Assembly (NCBI GenBank): GCA_963819735.1
Contig: CAWFXC010000005.1
Coordinates: 310,001-374,000, forward strand
Direction of reading: 5' to 3'
DNA: 64,000 nucleotides
DNA from: CAWFXC01 sp963819735
GTDB taxonomy: Bacteria; Actinomycetota; Acidimicrobiia; IMCC26256; DASPTH01
Both the position numbers and the translations under genes were made by a program. This document shows, piece by piece, positions 58,021-64,000 of this stretch. Every line of letters starts with the position of its first letter. Position 1 is the first letter of the stretch. The notes beneath the pieces were generated by a model that was not told the DNA's origin, made no database searches, and saw nothing but the letters and a program-made list of their open reading frames with translations.

Positions 58021-58164
58021 TTACGTGAAGATGCTGAGTCCTCCTGGGCCGACGAGCAGTCCGATCACGATCAGCAGCAGTCCGTACGCGACCGCTCCGC
58101 GTACCGCTGCGATGATTCCGCTGACGACGAGGATGACTGCGATTACCCAGAGGATGAATGCCAT
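58021..58164 (-). CDS. GPGG-motif small membrane protein (47 aa)
   Basis: A 47-residue peptide: MAFILWVIAVILVVSGIIAA then VRGAVAYGLLLIVIGLLVGP and GGLSIFT. It is nearly all membrane, with the GPGG motif near the end, a recognised small-protein pattern in actinobacteria of unknown function. Too short for usual gene calling. The start is ATG 58164. A LexA-type palindrome lies 68 bases upstream on the shared intergenic DNA. Confidence 0.75.
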   Translation of the reverse strand: MAFILWVIAVILVVSGIIAAVRGAVAYGLLLIVIGLLVGPGGLSIFT

Positions 58165-58224
58165 GGACGCGTGGTTCCCGCTGGGTTGTTGGACAAAACG
58201 CTACGTTCCCTGGCCGAGACTTTC

Positions 58225-58251
58225 TTGATATCGAACGTACGTTCGTATACT
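58225..58251 (+). promoter_or_regulatory. promoter overlapping the LexA-type operator
   Basis: TTGATA (58225-58230), 15 bases, TATACT (58246-58251). The whole spacer is taken up by the palindrome CGAACGTACGTTCG. The ATG of the small gene at 58263 lies 12 bases after the -10 box. Confidence 0.6.
58232..58245. promoter_or_regulatory. LexA/SOS box
   Basis: CGAACGTACGTTCG is a perfect palindrome with the GAAC-N4-GTTC core of the actinobacterial LexA operator. It lies between the -35 and -10 boxes of a rightward promoter, the ideal place for repression. Confidence 0.7.
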
Positions 58252-58262
58252 CCTCCTCGGGC

Positions 58263-58418
58263 ATGAATGCTGAACTGCACTGCCCGCTGCACGGACCGGT
58301 CCAGCCGTTCGATCCGGACGTGCCGGTCTGCCCGCTTCGGATACGCCGCACGATCGCCGGGCAGGTCGTGGACGGTTTCTGTGAACGATCGTTGATCGCC
58401 GCCGACGCGTCGAGTTGA
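58263..58418 (+). CDS. small Cys/His protein under LexA-type control
   Basis: A 51-residue protein: MNAELHCPLHGPVQPFDPDV, then PVCPLRIRRTIAGQVVDGFC and a short tail. CPLH and VCP could form a small metal site with the later Cys. It has its own promoter, an SOS box and a strong hairpin 14 bases after its stop, so it looks like a complete one-gene unit. I do not recognise a family. Confidence 0.5.
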   Translation: MNAELHCPLHGPVQPFDPDVPVCPLRIRRTIAGQVVDGFCERSLIAADASS

Positions 58419-58432
58419 CGCTCGAACGCGCC

Positions 58433-58479
58433 GAAGCGCCGATCGAGATCCGGAGGGCGGACGACTCGATCGGCGCTTC
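58433..58479 (+). terminator. perfect 15 bp hairpin, factor-independent-type terminator
   Basis: GAAGCGCCGATCGAG (58433-58447) and its exact complement (58465-58479) with a 17-base loop, 14 bases after the stop of the small SOS-type gene. No clear T-run, as is common in high-GC actinobacteria. Confidence 0.65.
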
Positions 58480-58622
58480 AAGGCAACGCCGAGGCTCGTG
58501 GACCGGGTACCCGGCGTCAACACGACGCTACCGAAGGGACCTGCGAACGTCCCGTGAGTGGGCTTGACATTGCGTTGACAGACCAATGGATGCAGCCAGT
58601 TTGAGGCTGCGCCGAGCGAACT

Positions 58623-58814
58623 TCAGGCGAGGTCGTTGCCCTCGTCGAGTTCGAGTCCGTCGTTGTCGATCAGCGGCCGCTGCCTGCTGGGCTTCTGCGG
58701 TTCATCAGCCTTCTGGCGCGGGAACCGGTGCCGCTTGCTGCTCGACATCTTGAGGTAGCCGGAGATCTGGTCGGAGACCGTCTGCGGTTGGTGAATGCCA
58801 TCGTCATTGGGCAT
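58623..58814 (-). CDS. small acidic/basic hydrophilic protein (63 aa)
   Basis: A soluble peptide of 63 residues that I do not recognise: DDGIHQPQTVSDQISGYLKM, then a basic Arg/Lys/Pro stretch (KRHRFPRQKADEPQKPSRQR) and an acidic end (DNDGLELDEGNDLA). The ATG 58814 has GAGAGGAGGTGCCC upstream, a strong ribosome-binding site. Probably disordered. Confidence 0.6.
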   Translation of the reverse strand: MPNDDGIHQPQTVSDQISGYLKMSSSKRHRFPRQKADEPQKPSRQRPLIDNDGLELDEGNDLA

Positions 58815-58963
58815 GGGCACCTCCTCTCGTCCCACCCTCGTCGTCCCAGGGGCGAAATCAAGGTGTTTCCCCCTGATCGCAATTCGCCATTTAGTCCGCA
58901 GCGAGTTGGCGGTCCTCCGTCCGAGCGTGCTGCGGACTTTCGATCTCGGCTGGCCTCTGTCAT

Positions 58964-58988
58964 AATGTCGAGTGTATTAATCGACATT
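58964..58988. promoter_or_regulatory. palindromic operator upstream of the TSUP permease
   Basis: AATGTCGA-N9-TCGACATT, perfect 8 bp arms (58964-58971 and 58981-58988). It overlaps CATAAT (58961-58966), a likely -10 box, and ends 21 bases before the permease ATG. An ArsR- or TetR-type repressor site is likely; no matching regulator is next to it. Confidence 0.65.
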
Positions 58989-59009
58989 GTTGGGTTAGCA
59001 GAGGCACAC

Positions 59010-59993
59010 ATGCACATCGATCTCGGCATTGCGCTCGCAGGGTTGATCGTTGGTGTCGTGGTGGGTCTCACTGGGATGGGCGGCGGTGCGCTCATGACGC
59101 CGATCCTGGTGATCGGGTTCGGTATCCAACCCCTTGCCGCGGTGTCGAGCGACCTTGTGGCCGCGGTGGCCATGAAGCCGATCGGCGGCGGCATTCACTT
59201 TCGACGGGGCACTGTGCACCTCGGGCTGGTCAGATGGCTGGCCTTCGGTTCCGTGCCGGGCGCGCTTCTCGGCTCGTACCTCGTCGGCCATCTCGGCGGC
59301 GATGTGTCCACCCAGATCGCGACGGTGCTCGGTGTTGTGCTCCTCATCGCGGCGGGCGCGATGATCGCTCGGACCTATCTCGGTCGCCGCCGTCCGGCAC
59401 CCGTCCCCAGCAGCGAGCACGTTCATGTACCGGTACGCCGTCTGGTCACGCTGGCGGTCGGTTTCGTGGGCGGCGCAGTCGTCGGCATGACCTCGGTGGG
59501 CTCCGGGTCGCTCATGATCGTCGCGCTCATGCTCCTATATCCCACGCTCTCCACCAAGGAACTCGTCGGCACCGACCTCGTGCAAGCCATCCCCCTCGTG
59601 GTCGCCGCAGCTATCGGTCACCTCTTGTGGGGCGAGTTCGTGGTCGGACTTACGGGATCGTTGTTGTTGGGGAGCATCCCCGGAGTGATCATCGGGGCGC
59701 ACCTGTCGTCGCGTGCACCCGACGCGCTCATCCGCCCCGTTCTTGTGGTGGTCCTCGCATTGTCGGGACTCAAACTGCTCGACGTACCCAACGCGGTACT
59801 CGCCGCAGTGCTCGTCTCGGCCATCGTCGGCGCAGCAGCCGCGTTCGCGGTGAAGCGGTACCAGGCGAACGGCGGGCGTCAGGATGCGTTCGAACGTGAA
59901 CCGCTGCCACCGCAAACGGGTTCCGTCACCACGAGCGACATGACGCTGCTGGGCGCGGGCGGGAACGAGTCCAAAGGTCGGATTAGCGGCTGA
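59010..59993 (+). CDS. TSUP family permease (TauE/SafE, sulfite/organosulfur anion exporter type)
   Basis: A membrane protein of 327 residues. It has two homologous halves with about eight helices. GLTGMGGGALMTPILVIGFG and GMTSVGSGSLMIVALMLLYP are the paired family motifs. The family moves sulfite, sulfoacetate, taurine-related or other anions. An arylsulfatase in the same element makes a sulfur role plausible, but the genes are 7 kb apart. ATG 59010 is preferred over longer in-frame starts because it is the first residue before helix 1 and follows the operator and -10 box. Confidence 0.88.
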   Translation: MHIDLGIALAGLIVGVVVGLTGMGGGALMTPILVIGFGIQPLAAVSSDLVAAVAMKPIGGGIHFRRGTVHLGLVRWLAFGSVPGALLGSYLVGHLGGDVSTQIATVLGVVLLIAAGAMIARTYLGRRRPAPVPSSEHVHVPVRRLVTLAVGFVGGAVVGMTSVGSGSLMIVALMLLYPTLSTKELVGTDLVQAIPLVVAAAIGHLLWGEFVVGLTGSLLLGSIPGVIIGAHLSSRAPDALIRPVLVVVLALSGLKLLDVPNAVLAAVLVSAIVGAAAAFAVKRYQANGGRQDAFEREPLPPQTGSVTTSDMTLLGAGGNESKGRISG

Positions 59994-60018
59994 GCGTGAG
60001 CTGCCAGTCGTAACGGTC

Positions 60019-60180
60019 TCAGTCGGTCAGGAGCCCGGAGATTCCCTGCATGACGAGTAGCAGGACGACGAACGCCACGGTCACCATGACGGAGATCAAG
60101 GCATACGGAACTCGCGTCTCGCCCGTCTGACCAGAACGCTCTTGGTCGGGCAATCCAGACCCCACACTCGGAGCGTACAT
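60019..60180 (-). CDS. 53-residue single-helix membrane protein
   Basis: A short polar head (GSGLPDQERSGQTGETRVPY) and one membrane helix at the C-terminal end (ALISVMVTVAFVVLLLVMQG). The start is uncertain: ATG 60180 is taken; a longer frame reaches 60291. Convergent with the TSUP gene, 25 bases away. Function unknown. Confidence 0.5.
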   Translation of the reverse strand: MYAPSVGSGLPDQERSGQTGETRVPYALISVMVTVAFVVLLLVMQGISGLLTD

Positions 60181-60493
60181 ACCCCGGCCATGTCGAGCGA
60201 GCACAACCGCGGGACAGGCAGGTAGTGCGACAGGACGACTCCGTGTCGTCGTTGTCGTTGGCGCTGGACCCACCACGCGCCGAAGTGCCACCTGTCGTCC
60301 GGAGGGGAAGACTCGATGGCGCTTCCGGGGTTCCCCGGCTCTGGACAGAATCCGAGTTTCTTCGCTGCGAGTTCTATGGCGAAACCCGGATCGGCAACGC
60401 CGCGTCGGTGGCGAGGCGAGATGCGCTGAGTGGTGCTCGTGTTCTTGGCTCGTTCACAAATGTCGCTCGCTACTCGGCCCAAAGAGTGCGAAC
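60181..60493. other. 313 bp stretch without a recognised gene
   Basis: Lies between the small membrane protein and the WhiB gene. No motif, repeat or convincing frame was seen. It should hold the WhiB promoter. Confidence 0.35.
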
Positions 60494-60793
60494 GTGTCAG
60501 GTGTGCTGATTGTTCGGCCAGAGTCGGCGGCGTCGCTCCAGATGACATCCGCTCGGTTCCGAGAGCCACACGTCGCCAGCCGCCACGAAGGTCCCGGCGA
60601 GTGGCGCAAGCAGGCAGCATGCCGGAACCATCCCGAACTGCGCTGGTACCGCTGCTCGCACGAACCACTCGACCGTGACGCCATCGCGATGTGCGGCGGT
60701 TGCCCGGTACGCATCGAGTGTCTTGCGTACGCCGTCGAGGCCCATGAGCCAGCGGGGATCTGGGGCGGTGTCGAGTTCCCGAGCCAGCGTTGA
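60494..60793 (+). CDS. WhiB-family iron-sulfur regulator
   Basis: A 99-residue Wbl protein. EWRKQAACRNHP has the first cluster Cys (43); MCGGCPVRIECLAYAVEAHE holds three more in C-x2-C-x5-C; EPAGIWGGVEF is the Wbl turn motif (G[VI]WGG). The final basic tail is short (PSQR). Wbl proteins carry a 4Fe-4S cluster, bind the principal sigma factor and control stress or development genes. The GTG 60494 start is not certain; ATG 60541 is possible. It is the last clear gene before the right attachment site. Confidence 0.88.
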   Translation: MSGVLIVRPESAASLQMTSARFREPHVASRHEGPGEWRKQAACRNHPELRWYRCSHEPLDRDAIAMCGGCPVRIECLAYAVEAHEPAGIWGGVEFPSQR

Positions 60794-60873
60794 CGCGGCC
60801 GAGCGAGCCCGGTGACGTTCTGATCAGGTTCATGCGGTACCAATGTCGAGGCGATCCGGTCGGGAGGAACTCG

Positions 60874-60969
60874 ATGCCCACAGACTTCGGCACCTGGATG
60901 TGCCTGTTCACGTTCGGCTGGGTCGTCGGACTGGTCGAGATTCTGTTGCGGCTCCCGAACTCCGACTGA
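60874..60969 (+). CDS. 31-residue membrane peptide
   Basis: MPTDFGTWMCLFTFGWVVGL then VEILLRLPNSD: one membrane helix with a short tail. GGGAGGAACTCG directly before the ATG is a very good ribosome-binding site with 7-base spacing, the main reason to believe it. No family recognised. Confidence 0.5.
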   Translation: MPTDFGTWMCLFTFGWVVGLVEILLRLPNSD

Positions 60970-61066
60970 TCCCGCACCCTCTGCTGGAGCTATCTCAATT
61001 CCTGGCGTCGGGTGCCGGAGAGCGCGCCTACCTATACCTATATGCACGTCACCGGCAACTCCGGTC

Positions 61067-61099
61067 CAGTCCGCGGAAAGTCCGCGAGATGTCCGCGAA
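61067..61099 (+). repeat. candidate integrase arm-type repeats, right
   Basis: GTCCGCG occurs three times in 30 bases (CAGTCCGCGGAAAGTCCGCG, then AGATGTCCGCGAA). The first 23 bases match 48588-48611 with one difference. About 90 bases inside the right attachment site. Confidence 0.45.
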
Positions 61100-61188
61100 T
61101 TGTGGGAGATGTAGGGAGGTGGTGGGAGGCGTTTCCGCAGGTCAGCGTACCGATTCGTTGTTCGTCCCAACACCCAGGTGAGCGCCCG

Positions 61189-61235
61189 AGGGGACTCATA
61201 ATCCCTCGGTCGAAGGTTCGATCCCTTCCGGCCCC
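61189..61235 (+). repeat. attachment site copy 2 (tRNA 3' half only)
   Basis: Identical over 47 bp to 48482-48528, with no 5' tRNA half before it and no CCA after it, so it is a recombination scar, not a tRNA gene. Confidence 0.93.
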
Positions 61236-61509
61236 TATCGAACCGTCAGCTGGTTCCGAGAACCCGGTTGACGAACGGGCCCGCGATCGCAGCGCGAGTC
61301 ATCGTCAATTCGCTCATCACCGCTGCCTACGCCCAAACGGCAGTCCCGGCCCGGGGTGCGCTCATCGAGCGTTGCCGAGAACCGCCCGGGCTGCCTTCAC
61401 CCGGAAGGGGTGATGCGCCGAGGTCGCGTCAGGATTTGGATGGAGCGACGTGGTTGTAGAGACCACTCCCTACGGAGCCCCTCCCCGGAGGCCGGCTCGG
61501 GAGGACAGC

Positions 61510-61713
61510 ATGAGCGGTGAGTGCTTCATCTGTGACCAGCCCGCCGACGGGGTCTTGCCGATCGACCGGTTCGACGGCTCGACCTACCCGGTGCCGATGT
61601 GCGTCGTCTGCCTGGCTGAGACGAATCTGCGTGCTCAGCCGATTCGACTCGCCCACGAGCTGATCGACGCCCGGAATGGCTACCGCGCCCGTCGCCGTCA
61701 GGTGGCGGCGTAG
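61510..61713 (+). CDS. small CxxC zinc-binding-type protein
   Basis: A 67-residue protein with two Cys pairs: ECFICDQPADGV and MCVVCLAETN, a four-Cys knuckle for zinc, followed by a basic helix (NGYRARRRQVAA). The ATG 61510 has GGGAGGACAGC upstream. Function unknown; the build is like that of small regulators or adaptor proteins. First gene to the right of the element. Confidence 0.7.
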   Translation: MSGECFICDQPADGVLPIDRFDGSTYPVPMCVVCLAETNLRAQPIRLAHELIDARNGYRARRRQVAA

Positions 61714-61745
61714 AACGTTCTGCGGATGGGGGAGAAGCGTTCCTG

Positions 61746-61910
61746 CTACCGGGAGCTGCGCCGGAGGAACCGCGACGGCTGGCGATGGCGACGGCGCTTG
61801 CTGCGCGGAGTCGAGGCCGAGTCGGGGAGCGGTGCCGATACCGCCTGGCGCAGCGCATCCCGCATCGCCTCGAACTGTCGAGTCTCACCTAGGGGATCGC
61901 GCAGGGCCAT
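61746..61910 (-). CDS. small protein with GETRQFE motif (chromosomal copy)
   Basis: A 54-residue protein: MALRDPLGETRQFEAMRDAL and an Arg/Ser-rich tail (KRRRHRQPSRFLRRSSR). It shares GETRQFE-x-MRDALR with the protein at 57673. TAGATT lies 6 bases before the ATG, with GTGGA twice at about the -35 position, the same layout as for the other copy. Convergent with the CxxC protein gene, 32 bases away. Not an established family as far as I know. Confidence 0.6.
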   Translation of the reverse strand: MALRDPLGETRQFEAMRDALRQAVSAPLPDSASTPRSKRRRHRQPSRFLRRSSR

Positions 61911-62171
61911 TCCGGCAATCTACTGCGTATCCCCAAACTTCTCCACAGTGAATCCACAAGCCTCCGCCACACCAATGCTCCCGAGCGTTCGCGGGCAACA
62001 TTGGCGCTAGGGACGGGACTCGCGCCCCTGCGACCGCAGGCTCAGCCGGTGAACGTGATGGGCACCAGGAGTGCGCTGGCCCGGACTGCCGCACCGGTGG
62101 TTCTTGCCCCGATATCGCCCGACCCGGCAGACTGCGCTCCGCCGCAACACCGACGAGAGGACGATCTTCCG

Positions 62172-62459
62172 ATGATCCGTTTCAGCGTCTTCTACCCGAC
62201 GACCGAGGGCGCGACCTTCGACGAGGACTACTACCGCAACAAGCACGTGCCGCTCGCGCTGAAGACATGGGGCCTCGAAGGCGCGGAGATCGACAAGGGC
62301 GTCAACGGTCCCTACGTCGCGGCCGTGCACTTCCAGTTCGCGTCGCTCGAGGCCATGGGTGAAGCCATGGGTGCACCGGGCACGGCCGACGTGATGGCCG
62401 ACATGGCGAACTACACCACGATCGTCCCCGTCGTGCAGACCAGCGAGATCGTCGGCTGA
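62172..62459 (+). CDS. EthD family protein (dimeric alpha-beta barrel)
   Basis: A 95-residue protein: MIRFSVFYPTTEGATFDEDY, YRNKHVPLALKTWGLEGAEI and ANYTTIVPVVQTSEIVG. DEDYYRNKHVPLA and the strand-helix pattern are those of EthD-type ferredoxin-like proteins, which often assist degradation of organic compounds. The downstream amidohydrolase starts 7 bases after its stop, suggesting one operon. Confidence 0.85.
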   Translation: MIRFSVFYPTTEGATFDEDYYRNKHVPLALKTWGLEGAEIDKGVNGPYVAAVHFQFASLEAMGEAMGAPGTADVMADMANYTTIVPVVQTSEIVG

Positions 62460-62466
62460 AGTTGCG

Positions 62467-64000
62467 GTGAAGCCGAGGTCGACGCGGCACGACCCCGACG
62501 GGTGGCCGCGCCTGCCGTTGCGGCCGGGGCCGGTGTCGAACGGGGAGTTCGTGCCGGCCGCGCCGTCGTCGCACGACCGCGACGTGTGGCGCGCGGTCCT
62601 CGATCGGGTCGACCTCGCGGCGGCCAAGACCGGCATCGACCGCCGGCAGTTCCTCAACACCGCCGGTGGGATCGCCGCCGCACTGGCGGTGTTCACAGCC
62701 GCGGGTTGCTCGTCGTCGGATGACTCTGCGGCGCGGCGTCCTACCGGGCGGAGCACGGTGCCGCCGAGCACGTCGGGATTCACCGTCCCGCCGCCCGAGG
62801 ACGTTCCCGCCTGTGCGCAGGCGCTCGGTAGCCAGGGCGAATTCATCTTCGACGTGCACACCCATCACGTCGTTCCCGACGGACCGTGGCGACAGAACGC
62901 GCCGGAGACGGTGCAGTTGGTGTTGGGCATGCTGCCGCCCGACTGTCAGGCGGCCGACCCGCTCGAGTGCGTGAACCGCGCGTCGTACCTGCACGACATC
63001 TTCCTGGCCAGCGATACGACGGTGGCGTTGTTGTCCGACGTGCCGAACTCGGGGCCGGCCGACGCGCCGGTGCCGTTCGCCGACGCGGTCGACACGCAGC
63101 AACTCGCCGCGCAACTCACGTCCGGTGGTGCGTCGCGCGTCCTCGTGCACAACGTGATCGCCCCGAACTTCGGTGACCTCGGCGCCCGCCTCGACGACAT
63201 GTCGGCCAACGCGGCCGGCGGTCACGTGGCGGGGTTCAAGGTGTACACCGCGTGGGGCCCGAACGGTCAGGGGTTCGCGCTCGACGATCCGGCCATCGGG
63301 CTGCCGGTCGTCCAACACGCGCACGACCTCGGCGTCAAGGTGTTCGTCGCCCACAAGGGCCTGCCGCTGGTGAACTTCGACGCGTCGCACAATGGACCCG
63401 ACGACATCGTGGCGGTGTCGCGGCATTTTCCCGACATGAACTTCGTGGTGTTCCACGGAGCCTGGGACTCGAACCACACCGAGGGTCCCTACGACCCGGG
63501 CGCGACCGTCGGGATCGACACCTTCCTGCAGGCGCTCGATCGGCACGCCGTGCCCGCGAACGACAACGTGTGGGTCGACCTCGGCTCGGTGTGGCGCCAG
63601 TTGCTCACGCGACCCGACGAAGCCGCGCACGCCCTCGGGAAACTGCTGCGCCGGGTCGGCACCGACCGCGTGCTGTGGGGCACCGACTCGATCTGGTACG
63701 GCGGCCCGCAGCCGCAGATCATGGCGTTCCGCGCCTTCCAGATCAGCGCCGAGGATCAGGACCGCTACGGCTATCCGGCGCTGACCGACGACGTGAAACG
63801 AAAGGTGTTCGGCCTCAACGCGGCGACGCTGTTCGGCATCGATCCCGCCGCGACACGCTGCGCGCTCGACCTCGATCCGCTCGCGGGTGCCAAGCCCGCG
63901 TCCGCGGAGATGCGGGCCGACGGCGCGCTCCCCAGCGGGTGGGAGTCGAATGCACCGACCACGCGACGCGGGATGCTGCAGTGGCTCGCGTCGTCGACGA
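62467..64000 (+). CDS. TAT-exported amidohydrolase family protein, partial
   Basis: The gene is cut by the window end at about 511 codons. After about 55 residues comes a twin-arginine signal, DRRQFLNTAGGIAAALAVFT with AAGC, so the product is exported and perhaps lipid-modified. The metal site begins FDVHTHHVV; later AHKGLPL, VVFHGAW (His) and LWGTDSIWYGG (Asp) fit the amidohydrolase-2 family of TIM-barrel decarboxylases/hydrolases. The GTG 62467 start lies 7 bases after the EthD gene. Substrate unknown. Confidence 0.85.
   Translation, partial: MKPRSTRHDPDGWPRLPLRPGPVSNGEFVPAAPSSHDRDVWRAVLDRVDLAAAKTGIDRRQFLNTAGGIAAALAVFTAAGCSSSDDSAARRPTGRSTVPPSTSGFTVPPPEDVPACAQALGSQGEFIFDVHTHHVVPDGPWRQNAPETVQLVLGMLPPDCQAADPLECVNRASYLHDIFLASDTTVALLSDVPNSGPADAPVPFADAVDTQQLAAQLTSGGASRVLVHNVIAPNFGDLGARLDDMSANAAGGHVAGFKVYTAWGPNGQGFALDDPAIGLPVVQHAHDLGVKVFVAHKGLPLVNFDASHNGPDDIVAVSRHFPDMNFVVFHGAWDSNHTEGPYDPGATVGIDTFLQALDRHAVPANDNVWVDLGSVWRQLLTRPDEAAHALGKLLRRVGTDRVLWGTDSIWYGGPQPQIMAFRAFQISAEDQDRYGYPALTDDVKRKVFGLNAATLFGIDPAATRCALDLDPLAGAKPASAEMRADGALPSGWESNAPTTRRGMLQWLASST

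Larger units (their letters stand above)
60794..61188. other. 395 bp stretch between the WhiB gene and the right attachment site
   Basis: Holds only a 31-residue membrane peptide (60874-60969) and the candidate arm-type repeats (61067-61099), both listed separately. Confidence 0.5.
48482..61235. mobile_element. 12.75 kb integrated element in a tRNA gene (decayed)
   Basis: The ends are an exact 47 bp direct repeat beginning AGGGGACTCATAATCC: at 48482-48528 it is the 3' part of a functional tRNA, and at 61189-61235 it stands without a 5' half. A truncated tyrosine integrase (48544-48875) lies right next to the tRNA, as in integrative elements. Gene style changes inside: shorter genes, many hypotheticals, an IS, broken frames and lower GC than the flanks. 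No relaxase, replication or conjugation genes are seen, so the element is an island remnant. Cargo includes arylsulfatase, TSUP permease, STAS, WhiB and VOC proteins and several tiny membrane proteins. Confidence 0.88.

Noticed and set aside
61189..61235. A second CAT-anticodon tRNA
   Set aside because: Only the 3' half is present, with no D arm, no 5' acceptor strand and no CCA; it is the attachment-site copy.

Overview
The window comes from a high-GC actinobacterium, most likely an Acidimicrobiia-type lineage. The evidence is a BldD-type regulator, a WhiB protein, a caa3 oxidase cluster with CtaG and cupredoxins, many GTG starts, and many genes whose start codon follows a TANNNT box by only 6-9 nt, which suggests leaderless transcripts. 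No rRNA, CRISPR array or replication origin is visible.

Layout. (1) 1-8.9 kb is an accessory region: a broken tyrosine integrase, a frameshifted ECF sigma/anti-sigma-like pair, a P-loop kinase, a methyltransferase, a PH-like protein and a translationally coupled operon with a DUF4258 protein. It ends at a tRNA-Ala 5' half that stops in the anticodon loop. (2) 9.4-27.6 kb is a dense housekeeping run: leuS, comEA-comEC-folP-holA, rpsT (opposite strand), lepA-hemW, CIRCE-hrcA-dnaJ-rsmE, a bldD-like gene, then phoH-ybeY-corB-era. (3) 27.8-34.1 kb is an aerobic respiration cluster: ctaC with a fused cytochrome c domain, ctaD, ctaE, subunit IV, ctaG and two cupredoxins. (4) 34.1-48.5 kb is housekeeping again: lipid kinase, uppS, recO, a siderophore-interacting protein, glyS, a J-domain/RDD fusion, ppdK, dgt, dnaG, rpoD and a CAT-anticodon tRNA.

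(5) 48,482-61,235 is a 12.75 kb integrated element. Its ends are an exact 47 bp direct repeat of the tRNA 3' half, and the remnant of its integrase lies next to the tRNA. Cargo: an arylsulfatase, a TSUP (TauE/SafE) permease, a VOC protein, a STAS protein, a WhiB protein, an IS3-family insertion sequence with a 3 bp target duplication, a LexA-box-controlled small protein and several membrane proteins of 31-57 aa. (6) 61.2-64 kb returns to other sequence: a small CxxC protein, a small protein paralogous to one inside the element, an EthD-like protein and a TAT-exported amidohydrolase cut by the window end.

The most striking object is dnaG. It carries a 321-residue intein with a LAGLIDADG-like motif inside the zinc-binding motif, placed so that the +1 cysteine is itself a zinc ligand. 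The dnaG reading frame then continues without a stop into rpoD (44,328-48,431). A better-looking DnaG C-terminus and stop exist one frame away (stop at 47,121), so a single-base frameshift is a simpler explanation than a true primase-sigma fusion. Single-base frameshifts are also concentrated in both accessory regions, whereas some 35 kb of core genes reads cleanly.
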